Shown: positions 5,910 to 12,625 of the stretch, in pieces
Numbering within the stretch: the stretch's first letter is position 1
How the letters are laid out: the number at the start of each line of letters is the position of its first letter
Assembly (NCBI GenBank): GCA_002380945.1
Contig: DFWO01000022.1
Location: 1-13,094, forward strand
Direction of reading: 5' to 3'
Length of the DNA: 13,094 bases
Source of the DNA: Methylococcaceae bacterium UBA4132
GTDB lineage: Bacteria; Pseudomonadota; Gammaproteobacteria; Methylococcales; Methylomonadaceae
Notes under the pieces: generated by a model
Seen by the model: the letters and a program-made list of their open reading frames with translations, nothing else
Databases searched by the model: none
Told to the model about the DNA's origin: nothing
Position numbers and translations under genes: made by a program

Positions 5910-6149
5910 TTATGAATCGCCCGCCTTTTGCTTCAGAAACCAGTCAATGAAAATCGATTTCTTGATGTAAAGTTTTCGGGAAATTTTGAGAATAGCCCCC
6001 AATTGCTCTAGACCATTTTTATGGCGCGTCTTGAGCAACCAGCTCAATTGCGGTTTGGTGAATAAATCGGGATGTGCTGCTTGTAATGTTTTAACAGTGA
6101 CAACATCATCCAGTGGGTTTTGTGTTGTGTGGGTTGGTATATCGCCCAT
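5910..6149 (-). CDS. Small AlpA/excisionase-like DNA-binding protein
   Basis: A 79-residue protein with the build of small helix-turn-helix regulators of integrative elements. After a polar N-terminus, VKTLQAAHPDLFTKPQLSWLL (about 19-39) forms the first helices, followed by the turn HKNGLEQLGAILKISRKLYI (43-62) and a closing helix FIDWFLKQKA. The pattern F-T-x-x-x-L-x-W-L-L ... NGL ... I-x-R-K-L-Y-I-x-x-x-x-F matches MerR/AlpA-type excisionase-like proteins. GGAGA lies 9 bases upstream of ATG 6149. It is downstream of the integrase module on the same strand but separated from it by a terminator. It may act as recombination directionality factor or as activator of integrase or maintenance genes; which one is inference. 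Confidence 0.7.
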   Translation of the reverse strand: MGDIPTHTTQNPLDDVVTVKTLQAAHPDLFTKPQLSWLLKTRHKNGLEQLGAILKISRKLYIKKSIFIDWFLKQKAGDS

Positions 6150-6219
6150 ATTTTGAAATCTCCGGTCGTGGTAAAAAGTTCAGTGTTGTTTCGCCGATTC
6201 TGGGGGAAATTCTATGGGC

Positions 6220-6247
6220 AAAAAAAATCCCCATGCTAATGGGGATT
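6220..6247 (-). terminator. Intrinsic terminator after the integrase module
   Basis: On the minus strand AATCCCCA, a 6-base loop TTAGCA, and TGGGGATT form a perfect 8-bp stem (6226-6247) followed by an uninterrupted T run (6220-6227, partly in the stem). It is 30 bases after the stop of the 261-residue gene and should end the integrase transcript before the AlpA-like gene. A further GGGGATTA copy at 6251-6258 could offer an alternative pairing. Confidence 0.85.
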
Positions 6248-6276
6248 AGTGGGGATTATGTTAGTGTATTTGTATG

Positions 6277-7062
6277 TTACTGATTAGCAATCTTTTTTTT
6301 CTTATTAAATACCCGCTCCCATTGCGCCCTAGGATACTTACTCTCCCATACAAAATCTTTTGCATGCTCACCTTTTTTTGATTTCTTTGCGCCTGCTTTT
6401 ACCAATAATTTATTAATAATTTGGCTATCCCTTGAATTTAAACCTTCTATATTCTCGAAGCAGTTCCGACGTAAATCGGCGGTCTTAGCATCCTGATGCT
6501 TGATCAAAACTGTTTTTACAAATTTTATGATTGAATCCTCTGGTGATTCACCAGAATTAGCATCAACATTACCAATTACAGGATTTTTTTTGTCAATATA
6601 CCCAGAGAGCTGCTTAATAGTTTGTGAATCTATATCCATTCGTTTAGGTAATTGCCTTTCCCACCATTTTGACAACGGTACGTCCGCAGCCAAAGGCCAT
6701 AGTCGATAATCTTGTAAATGCTTTTTTACCGTTTCCTTTGACAGCTTTGCCAATAGCCCTGAAATATATCGCTTTCCTTTGATCTCAGGAAACATGGGAT
6801 TGATTATGTATTCCTCAGTCCTATCAAGCGGATCACCATCACATGGAATTCGGAAATGTTGGCAGAGGTATAATAATTCCTCTGCTTTTTCTATGATTTT
6901 GCCAGCGTCATCCGCCGAATAAAGCAAACAGGCCACGACCCAGATGGCGTGGCTATTAGCTTCAGGATTGGCATCAAATTCATCATGAGCCGAAGGCCAC
7001 CACTGTTTGATGATTTCTTTAGATGGTCTCTGGTCATAGCTTGATGTATGTTTGGTTTCCAT
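6277..7062 (-). CDS. Hypothetical protein co-transcribed with the integrase
   Basis: A 261-residue basic soluble protein that I do not recognise. It has a tryptophan-rich start (IIKQWWPSAHDEF), a cysteine-containing helical section (YLCQHFRIPCDGDPLDRTEE), KWWERQLPKR near the middle and a lysine-rich C-terminus with VWESKYPRAQWERVF. The start was placed at ATG 7062 because AGG lies six bases before it; the ATG at 7068 is part of that spacer. It begins 21 bases after the integrase stop, and a strong terminator follows it, so integrase and this gene form a two-gene operon. This suggests a function linked to integration, excision or element control, but no domain shows it. Confidence 0.75.
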   Translation of the reverse strand: METKHTSSYDQRPSKEIIKQWWPSAHDEFDANPEANSHAIWVVACLLYSADDAGKIIEKAEELLYLCQHFRIPCDGDPLDRTEEYIINPMFPEIKGKRYISGLLAKLSKETVKKHLQDYRLWPLAADVPLSKWWERQLPKRMDIDSQTIKQLSGYIDKKNPVIGNVDANSGESPEDSIIKFVKTVLIKHQDAKTADLRRNCFENIEGLNSRDSQIINKLLVKAGAKKSKKGEHAKDFVWESKYPRAQWERVFNKKKKIANQ

Positions 7063-7083
7063 TTTCATCCTGTTATATAAAAA

Positions 7084-8214
7084 CTAACCGTTAAAAATCT
7101 TATCCATGATCCGCTCAGACAGCGCACTTTTATGGTCAGTTGATAGATGTGCATAGCGTTTAGTCGTTTGGGTACTCTTATGCCCTAAAATCTCGGCAGT
7201 TTCATGTAAGCTAGCACCATTCATGACCAGATAACTTGCCGCAGTATGGCGTAAATCATGGAAGCGAAAATTCTTGATGCTGGCACGCTGCATTGCTCTT
7301 GTCCATTGCACTCGAAAATCAAACGGCTTTTCTATATCGAAAGAACTGACGAAAATCAAACCATTACCCACTTGCCTAAACTTCTTGAGTTCATCCATTG
7401 CCGGAGCTGGGATGGGATTTATCCTAGGCGATCCATTCTTAGTGGTTGCCAGCTTAGCCAAGCCTTTATCAAAATTAATATCCGTCCAACGTAAATTAAT
7501 CAATTCCGCTTTCCGCATGCCGGTAGTGATTGCCATCAGCACAATCAGATAAAGCTTATCCCATGTCGATTCCTGGCAAGAAGACATCAGTGCTTTTCGT
7601 TCCCGATCATCCAAGAACCGTTCAATTTGATTGGGTGTAGCATCAATGAAAATACCATCAACGGGGTTATCCTTTAGATAACCTCGTCTAATAGCATATT
7701 TAAAAATACTGGATAAAACTGCCTTCAGTCTTAATACGGTATTGCTTGATCTGGCTTTATCGGTTTCTCTGGACTTTCCCTCACCATCACCTTTAAGGCA
7801 CTTGCCTTTTGCATAATGATCCAGCTCTTTGCGTATATCGCTGGTCGATATTGCTTTAATAGGATGCTTGCCAAAGATATTTAGCCAATATGCTGTTCTA
7901 GGGATTTGATTAGGGTCTTTCTTCGACCACTGTTTCATGTACTCATCAGCAAGGTCTTTGAACGTTAAAAATTCTAATTCAATGCCTAGTTTTTGAAATA
8001 AATCTAAACCGCCCATTTCGGTAACAATTTCTGGCGTAAGATTTTTTATCTTAATCGGGGTAAGACTTAAAATAGTCTCGATATTAGCATCCATATCAGA
8101 TGCCCATTGTTCAGCTTGTTTTTTTGATGAAAAGGTTTTCGCTTGAATAAATGTGTAGTTTTTGCGAATGTCGGCGCGATATTTGCCGTTTGATAATTTT
8201 CTGATAGTTGCCAT
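7084..8214 (-). CDS. Tyrosine recombinase/integrase
   Basis: A 376-residue phage-type integrase. An N-terminal arm-binding-like segment (KYRADIRKNYTFIQAKTFSS, 11-30) is followed by a SAM-like core-binding domain (about 82-180) and the catalytic domain (about 195-376). Catalytic residues are all visible: R234 (TGMRKAEL), K259 (TKNG), H319 and R322 (FHDLRHTAASYL), H345 (LGHKS) and nucleophile Y354 (TTKRYAHL). The gene should therefore be functional. It points away from a tRNA-Lys whose 3' end is 147 bases from its start, which makes that tRNA the likely attachment site. It forms an operon with the next gene (6277-7062). The spacer upstream carries nested inverted repeats and one copy of the 22-bp repeat, which may be arm or regulator sites. 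Confidence 0.95.
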   Translation of the reverse strand: MATIRKLSNGKYRADIRKNYTFIQAKTFSSKKQAEQWASDMDANIETILSLTPIKIKNLTPEIVTEMGGLDLFQKLGIELEFLTFKDLADEYMKQWSKKDPNQIPRTAYWLNIFGKHPIKAISTSDIRKELDHYAKGKCLKGDGEGKSRETDKARSSNTVLRLKAVLSSIFKYAIRRGYLKDNPVDGIFIDATPNQIERFLDDRERKALMSSCQESTWDKLYLIVLMAITTGMRKAELINLRWTDINFDKGLAKLATTKNGSPRINPIPAPAMDELKKFRQVGNGLIFVSSFDIEKPFDFRVQWTRAMQRASIKNFRFHDLRHTAASYLVMNGASLHETAEILGHKSTQTTKRYAHLSTDHKSALSERIMDKIFNG

Positions 8215-8248
8215 GACTGCGGTCTCTGATAAACGTTTTAATCAATCA

Positions 8249-8292
8249 GTGCGCAATTTATTAACACGCGATTTGCGCATTAAATTGTGCAC
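8249..8292. repeat. Nested inverted repeats upstream of the integrase
   Basis: GTGCGCAATTTA (8249-8260) pairs with TAAATTGTGCAC (8281-8292) at 11 of 12 bases. Inside, TGCGCAA (8250-8256) also pairs with TTGCGCA (8273-8279), so three related TGCGCAA/TGTGCAC words are present. Location between integrase start and tRNA fits integrase arm sites, directionality-factor sites or an autoregulatory operator. Confidence 0.55.
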
Positions 8293-8304
8293 CACGATGA
8301 GTTT

Positions 8305-8326
8305 AAAGCGTTTTCAACCGATGGCA
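8305..8326 (+). repeat. 22-bp repeat, copy 2
   Basis: Reads AAAGCGTT, T, TCAACCGATGGCA. The reverse complement of 5813-5834 matches at 21 of 22 bases. The two copies are in inverted orientation and flank the integrase, the 261-residue gene and the AlpA-like gene. Such a match is very unlikely by chance in 13 kb. It may be a shared binding site; its function is unknown. Confidence 0.7.
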
Positions 8327-8360
8327 TTTAGTTGAAGTCCTTGATAAACAAGGGTCTTTG

Positions 8361-8436
8361 TGGTGGGTCGTGCGCGATTCGAACGCGCGACCATCGCATT
8401 AAAAGTGCGGTGCTCTACCGGCTGAGCTAACGACCC
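8361..8436 (-). tRNA. tRNA-Lys(UUU)
   Basis: A complete 76-base tRNA with encoded CCA (8361-8363 on the complement). The acceptor stem GGGTCGT pairs with ACGACCC, the D arm is present, the anticodon loop CTTTTAA has anticodon UUU at 8401-8403, and the T arm contains GTTCGAAT with a 5-bp stem. It is very close to enterobacterial tRNA-Lys in both ends. It sits after queC as in Pseudomonas-type tol-pal regions. Its 3' end borders the integrase region, so the T arm and acceptor strand probably include the attachment core and may have been contributed by the element. Confidence 0.97.
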
Positions 8437-8450
8437 AACAAAAAAAGACT

Positions 8451-8478
8451 ATTATAACGATATTTACAGATTGCGCAA
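8451..8478 (-). promoter_or_regulatory. Promoter of tRNA-Lys
   Basis: On the minus strand a perfect TATAAT (8451-8456) lies 14 bases before the first tRNA base, with a weak -35 TTGCGC (8473-8478) at 16-base spacing. The tRNA can thus be transcribed separately from queC. No clear hairpin terminator for queC is seen in 8437-8490. Confidence 0.55.
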
Positions 8479-8490
8479 CTCTTTTTTAAA

Positions 8491-9165
8491 TTATTTTTGA
8501 TAACGTGTGTTATCTGGAATACCTGCTTCAATGAAACCTGCTTTTCTGAGACGGCAGGCATCACATTCTCCACAGGCACGTCCTTGTTCATCAGCAGAAT
8601 AACAGGAGACGGTACGTTGATAATCTACGCCTAATGCTATACCTGTTTTGATAATGTCGGCTTTGCTTAAATGTATCAGCGGGGTGTGAATAGAAAAATG
8701 TGTGCCTTCTACGCCTGCTTTGGTGGCTAGGTTAGCTAATTTCTGAAAACTTTCAATAAATTCAGGGCGACAATCGGGATAACCTGAGTAATCAACGGCA
8801 TTTACGCCGATAAAAATATCGTGTAGTTCCAGTACTTCTGCCCAGCCTAAGGCAAATGATAAGAAGATAGTGTTTCTTGCAGGGACATAAGTCACAGGGA
8901 TGCCTGTTTGTTGAGTGTGCGGCACGGCGATATGTTCATCAGTTAAGGCTGAACCACCTATTGAACCTAAGCCCAGTTTGATGATTTTATGATCTACTAC
9001 TTGGTAATCTGCGGCAATTTTTGCTGCTGCGATTAATTCGGCATTGTGGCGTTGCCCGTAGTCAAAACTGAGGGCGTAGCATTGAAAGCCTTGCTGTTTG
9101 GCAAGTGCGAGTACGGTAATGGAATCTAATCCTCCCGATAGAAGGACAATGGCTTTTTTTTGCAT
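8491..9165 (-). CDS. queC: 7-cyano-7-deazaguanine synthase QueC
   Basis: A 224-residue protein of normal family length. It converts 7-carboxy-7-deazaguanine (CDG) to preQ0 with ATP and ammonia, in queuosine tRNA modification. The PP-loop SGGLDS is at 10-15, ALSFDYGQRH at 31-40 binds the nucleotide side, VPARNT at 95-100 and YSGYPDCRPEF near 126-136 are family signatures. Cysteines 188, 198, 201 and 204 (CYSADEQGRACGECDAC) are the zinc site. The start is 5 bases after the queE stop, so the two consecutive pathway enzymes are co-transcribed, probably from the tol-pal-cpoB operon. All key residues are present. Confidence 0.97.
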   Translation of the reverse strand: MQKKAIVLLSGGLDSITVLALAKQQGFQCYALSFDYGQRHNAELIAAAKIAADYQVVDHKIIKLGLGSIGGSALTDEHIAVPHTQQTGIPVTYVPARNTIFLSFALGWAEVLELHDIFIGVNAVDYSGYPDCRPEFIESFQKLANLATKAGVEGTHFSIHTPLIHLSKADIIKTGIALGVDYQRTVSCYSADEQGRACGECDACRLRKAGFIEAGIPDNTRYQK

Positions 9166-9170
9166 AGTGA

Positions 9171-9815
9171 TTATTTGCCTTGGGCATCATTCCAAAGCAG
9201 TTTATGAAGTTGAATTTGAAAACGGACAGGGAGTTTATCGCTAAGAATTTTTTCAGCAAGTTCGGTTGGATTTTGCTGTCCCATAACGGGTGAAAAAAGA
9301 ATTTCACAACGATTAATTAGGTCGTATTCGGTTAATATCGCTTTTGACCAGTGGTAATCTTTATCGCTACCGATGACAAATTTAATTTGGTCTTGAGCAA
9401 CGAGATGGTCAATATTGGTATAACGGTTTTTGTCTACTTCGCCTGAGCTGGGCGTTTTAATGTCCATGACTTTAATGACGCGTGGATCAACAGCGGATAC
9501 ATCGAGTGCGCCACTGGTTTCTAGGGAAACCTTATGACCTTTATCAAGTAATTGGGTCATTAACTCAAGGCAAGCAGGCTGAGCTAATGGCTCACCGCCT
9601 GTAACGGTAATATATTTACAGCCATATCGTTCCACTTCGGCAATGATGTCAGCAAGGGACATTTTTTTACCACCTGTAAAAGCATAAGCGGTATCGCAAT
9701 ACACACAGCGTAATGGGCAACCTGTCAGGCGAATAAATACCGTGGGTATGCCCACGGTATTGGATTCACCTTGTAGTGAATAAAAAATTTCAGTAATGCG
9801 TAGTGAATTGTCCAT
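9171..9815 (-). CDS. queE: 7-carboxy-7-deazaguanine synthase QueE
   Basis: A 214-residue radical SAM enzyme that turns 6-carboxytetrahydropterin (CPH4) into 7-carboxy-7-deazaguanine, the step before QueC. The iron-sulfur cluster motif CPLRCVYC (C33, C37, C40) is intact; the preceding YSLQGES (12-18) and the VTGGEPL box for SAM binding are typical, as is LETSGALD further on. Length and start agree with the family. It starts 3 bases after the cpoB stop and ends 5 bases before queC, so it appears translationally linked to both. The substrate-supplying queD is not in the window. Confidence 0.96.
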   Translation of the reverse strand: MDNSLRITEIFYSLQGESNTVGIPTVFIRLTGCPLRCVYCDTAYAFTGGKKMSLADIIAEVERYGCKYITVTGGEPLAQPACLELMTQLLDKGHKVSLETSGALDVSAVDPRVIKVMDIKTPSSGEVDKNRYTNIDHLVAQDQIKFVIGSDKDYHWSKAILTEYDLINRCEILFSPVMGQQNPTELAEKILSDKLPVRFQIQLHKLLWNDAQGK

Positions 9816-9818
9816 TAC

Positions 9819-10676
9819 TTATTTAAGTTGAGCGAGTTTTCTATCTGCCGAACGAGCGGCGGGGGTATTGGCAAATTCACTGGTGACGCGGGTTAAATAT
9901 TCACGCGCTTTGGCGACATTTTTTTGATCCGCTTCAATATAGCCCAGCTTTAGCAAAGCATCGGCTACTTTGGTGCTGCTTGGGTATTTTTCCAGAACGG
10001 TGTTAAATGCTTGACGTGCAGAATCGTTATCTAATTTAACGCGGTACGCTTCACCTAACCAATAATGCGCTACATCAGCATAACCGCCTGTTGGATACTG
10101 GCTTAAATAGCCTTTAAACTGTTCGATTGATTGGTCAGTTTTGCCGCTTCTCAATGAGGCGTACGCCTGTTGATAAGCTTGTTTTTCACCACCTGATGCT
10201 TGCACTTCGGGTGGCTTAGGGGCAGGCAGTTTAGTAGACACTTTAGCTTCAGGCTCTACGGGTGCGGGCGGTGGAGGTGGTACATCAGCGACAGCCGTTT
10301 CAGGTGCGTTTGGTGCAGCAGGGGTTTCTGGAGCTGTTTCAGATGTAGGCTGAGCGGCTGGGCTTGGGCTACTGCCTTTTGCTGCATTTTGTAGGCGTTC
10401 ATCAAAGTCAGAATACATAGCTGCTTGACTTTTTTTCAATTCAGCAATTTGATTGCCCTGCTCTTCTACTTTGCCTGTCAATTGCTGCACTTCGGCTTGT
10501 AATTTATCCAAACGCCCCATTAATTCGTACACGGCATTTGATGAAGGCGTGGTCGCAGCATTTACAGGCGGCGCGGCAGTTGGATACGAGGAATTGTCAA
10601 TGACAGGCGGCAGTTCATCGGGGTTTGCCATTGCACAGCCGCACAGACACATCAATAGAAAACTGTATTTTTTCAT
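9819..10676 (-). CDS. cpoB: Cell division coordinator CpoB (YbgF)
   Basis: A 285-residue periplasmic protein. An N-terminal signal peptide (MKKYSFLLMCLCGCAMA) is followed by a coiled-coil trimerisation segment (about 50-95), a long Pro/Ala/Glu linker (about 103-160, including a run of six prolines) and TPR-type repeats (about 165-285: AYQQAYASLRSG, AHYWLGEAYRVK, ADALLKLGYIEAD, then AREYLTRVTSEF). In E. coli CpoB binds TolA and links outer-membrane constriction to septal peptidoglycan synthesis by PBP1B. The gene starts 4 bases after pal, with its AAGG ribosome site inside the end of pal. The proline linker is longer than in E. coli. The LCGC in the signal is a poor lipobox, so I take it as a type I signal. 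Confidence 0.93.
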   Translation of the reverse strand: MKKYSFLLMCLCGCAMANPDELPPVIDNSSYPTAAPPVNAATTPSSNAVYELMGRLDKLQAEVQQLTGKVEEQGNQIAELKKSQAAMYSDFDERLQNAAKGSSPSPAAQPTSETAPETPAAPNAPETAVADVPPPPPAPVEPEAKVSTKLPAPKPPEVQASGGEKQAYQQAYASLRSGKTDQSIEQFKGYLSQYPTGGYADVAHYWLGEAYRVKLDNDSARQAFNTVLEKYPSSTKVADALLKLGYIEADQKNVAKAREYLTRVTSEFANTPAARSADRKLAQLK

Positions 10677-10680
10677 TTAA

Positions 10681-11253
10681 TTACCTTGTATAAACAATTT
10701 CAACGCGACGATTTTGTTCCCATGCTGATTCATCACTACCCATTGCCGCAGGTTTTTCTTCGCCATAACTCACGGTTTGCAGTTGACTGTCAGCAACACC
10801 TTGCGATTTCATCATATTGGCTACTGATCTAGCACGCTGTTCGCCTAAGGCAACATTGTATTCACGCGATCCGCGTTCATCACTATTACCTTCTAAAATA
10901 ATATGTATACTTGGATTGGCGACTAGATATTGGGCATGAGCGTTGACCACAGGGATAAAATCAGGCTGTACTTCACTGCTATCAAGCATAAAATAAATGA
11001 CTTTAGCTTGTGGGCTGTTGGGGTCGTTGTATTCGCCGCTACCGTCTGCATTCATGCCGTCTGTATTCATCCCCATGCCTTGGGCATTTAAGCCGCCTGC
11101 ATTATTTAAGCCGCTAGTAGACGCACCATTAATGCCACCATTAGTGGCAGTTTTTGCGCCATCGGTCACGCTAATGGGTTTTTTATCATCACTACACGCA
11201 GACAACAGAGCTGTGCTTATCAGTAATGCTATCAGTGTTTTATTCAATTTCAT
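10681..11253 (-). CDS. pal: Peptidoglycan-associated lipoprotein Pal
   Basis: A 190-residue outer-membrane lipoprotein of the Tol-Pal envelope system. The signal peptide ends in the lipobox LSAC, with C20 as lipidated cysteine. The OmpA-like domain spans about 82-190. Its peptidoglycan-binding loop is GNSDERGSREYN (122-133), followed by LGEQRARSV (136-144); D125 and R140 correspond to the diaminopimelate-binding pair of OmpA-type domains. Between residue 34 and 75 lies an unusually long Gly/Asn/Met-rich tether (for example NAQGMGMNTDGMNADGSG), longer than in E. coli Pal. The start has GGAAG six bases upstream. It lies between tolB and cpoB as usual. Confidence 0.96.
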   Translation of the reverse strand: MKLNKTLIALLISTALLSACSDDKKPISVTDGAKTATNGGINGASTSGLNNAGGLNAQGMGMNTDGMNADGSGEYNDPNSPQAKVIYFMLDSSEVQPDFIPVVNAHAQYLVANPSIHIILEGNSDERGSREYNVALGEQRARSVANMMKSQGVADSQLQTVSYGEEKPAAMGSDESAWEQNRRVEIVYTR

Positions 11254-11290
11254 CTGCTACTTCCAAAAATAAGGGACTTTCACTTGAAAA

Positions 11291-12574
11291 TTAAGGTATT
11301 GGCGACCATGCGGGTTCACGAACTTCACCGCTATTAAAAACTAATTTCTGCTGCATTTTACCATCTATTGACACCGCTGATAAAAATCCTGTCCCACCTT
11401 TTCTGGAGGCGTACAAAATCATAGTACCATTCGGTGCAAAGCTAGGTGATTCATCAGTAGGTCCTGAGGTAAGCACATTAATAGCACGACTTGCCATATC
11501 CATTATGCCAATACGATAGTTATTACCGTTACCATGCACCATTGCTAAATACTTGCCATCGGGTGAAAAGCTCGCCCGTGCATTGTAATCACCACTGAAG
11601 GTGATGCGTTGTTCATTACCACCCTGACTAGACACCATATACAACTGAGGTTTACCGCCTCTACCTGAGGTAAAGACAATATTATTACCATCGGGCGACC
11701 ACGTTGGCTCGGTATCAATTGCCAAGCTGTTACTTACTTTAGTCAACGAGTGACTCGCTAAATTTAATACATAAATATCAGGGCTACCGTCTTTAGACAG
11801 CGTCAAGGCTAAACGTGTGCTATCAGGAGACCATGCGGGCGCACCGTTAATACCCGCAAATTCAGCGACACGAGTACGCGCACCTGTAGCAAGTGTCTGT
11901 ACATAAATAGCAGCCTTTTTTCTTTCAAATGACACATAAGCCATTTGCTTACCATCGGGCGACCACGCAGGTGACATTAACGGTTCATTAGATGTGGCAA
12001 TAGTTTGTGGATTTACGCCATCGGCATCAGCCACTTGTAGTTGATATGTCCATTTTTTATTACCCAAACTATTGCTAGTGATATAAGCAATACGACCACC
12101 AAACACGCCTTTTTTGCCCGTTAATTTCTCAAAAATCATGTCACTGATAGTATGCGCAGTTTTGCGTAAATCTGCCGCCGATGAGTTTATTTGATACCCC
12201 AACAATTGCCCGCCTTTATAGACATCAAACAACTGAAACTCGACATTATATTGACTACCGTTATTAGTCACACGACCAATCACCATGTAGTTCTGCCCAA
12301 AACCTTGCCAACTGGTAAAATCAATTTCCGCCGCTGTACTTGGTCTGCTAGGCATACTCGATTCTGCCATCATATTGAAATAGCCGCTACGTTCTAAGTC
12401 CGCATTGACTATATTACGAATATCAACAGGTACACCTTGCGCAGCAAACGGCACAATCGCAACAGGCAAGGCAGACTCCACGCCTTTAGTAATTTCAATA
12501 TTGAGTTCGGCATGACTACTGGCAATATTAAAACCCAGCACCGCACATACAAAAACGAGTTTAAAAAACTTCAC
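11291..12574 (-). CDS. tolB: Tol-Pal system protein TolB
   Basis: A 427-residue periplasmic protein. The signal peptide likely ends after SSHA (residue 22), giving a mature N-terminus ELNIEITKG, close to the usual TolA-binding box. An alpha/beta N-terminal domain (about 23-155) contains VPFAAQG and MVIGRV. A beta-propeller (about 160-427) follows with WD40-like PD40 repeats: SPAWSPDGKQMAYVS (201-215), APAWSPD (245-251), EPTWSPDG (289-296), ASFSPDGKYLAMV (334-346), SPSFAPNGT (376-384), and a final PAWSP at the C-terminus that closes the propeller. TolB links Pal to TolA. Length and order (tolA, tolB, pal) are normal. Confidence 0.97.
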   Translation of the reverse strand: MKFFKLVFVCAVLGFNIASSHAELNIEITKGVESALPVAIVPFAAQGVPVDIRNIVNADLERSGYFNMMAESSMPSRPSTAAEIDFTSWQGFGQNYMVIGRVTNNGSQYNVEFQLFDVYKGGQLLGYQINSSAADLRKTAHTISDMIFEKLTGKKGVFGGRIAYITSNSLGNKKWTYQLQVADADGVNPQTIATSNEPLMSPAWSPDGKQMAYVSFERKKAAIYVQTLATGARTRVAEFAGINGAPAWSPDSTRLALTLSKDGSPDIYVLNLASHSLTKVSNSLAIDTEPTWSPDGNNIVFTSGRGGKPQLYMVSSQGGNEQRITFSGDYNARASFSPDGKYLAMVHGNGNNYRIGIMDMASRAINVLTSGPTDESPSFAPNGTMILYASRKGGTGFLSAVSIDGKMQQKLVFNSGEVREPAWSPIP

Positions 12575-12625
12575 GGTTTTACCTCTGTAACTTAATCTAA
12601 AAAATGATTGCCTAGTCGCACATCG

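Larger units (their letters stand above)
1..8360. mobile_element. Integrative element or genomic island at the 3' end of tRNA-Lys (left end outside window)
   Basis: A tyrosine integrase gene lies about 150 bases from the 3' end of an intact tRNA-Lys, the usual arrangement of an island whose attachment core is the tRNA 3' half. Everything left of the tRNA is accessory in type: an AlpA/excisionase-like protein, a ParB-domain protein, a winged-helix protein, an XRE repressor, a GIY-YIG nuclease and several small overlapping unknown genes. Everything right of it is conserved core. I searched by eye for a second copy of the tRNA 3' end on either strand and found none, so the distal att site is probably beyond base 1 and the left boundary given is only the window edge. 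No conjugation, phage structural or transposase gene is visible, so the class of element (ICE, mobilizable island, satellite, prophage remnant) is open. Confidence 0.75.

Noticed and set aside
7258..7552. Two plus-strand open frames opposite the integrase
   Set aside because: Antisense shadows of the catalytic domain of the integrase.
8339..8353. CCTTG/CAAGG mini-hairpin just after the tRNA as terminator
   Set aside because: Five-bp stem without a following T run in the direction of the tRNA transcript; too weak to call.
10200..10394. Plus-strand frame rich in Trp, Arg and Cys
   Set aside because: Antisense of the Pro/Ala-rich linker of cpoB; composition is a by-product.
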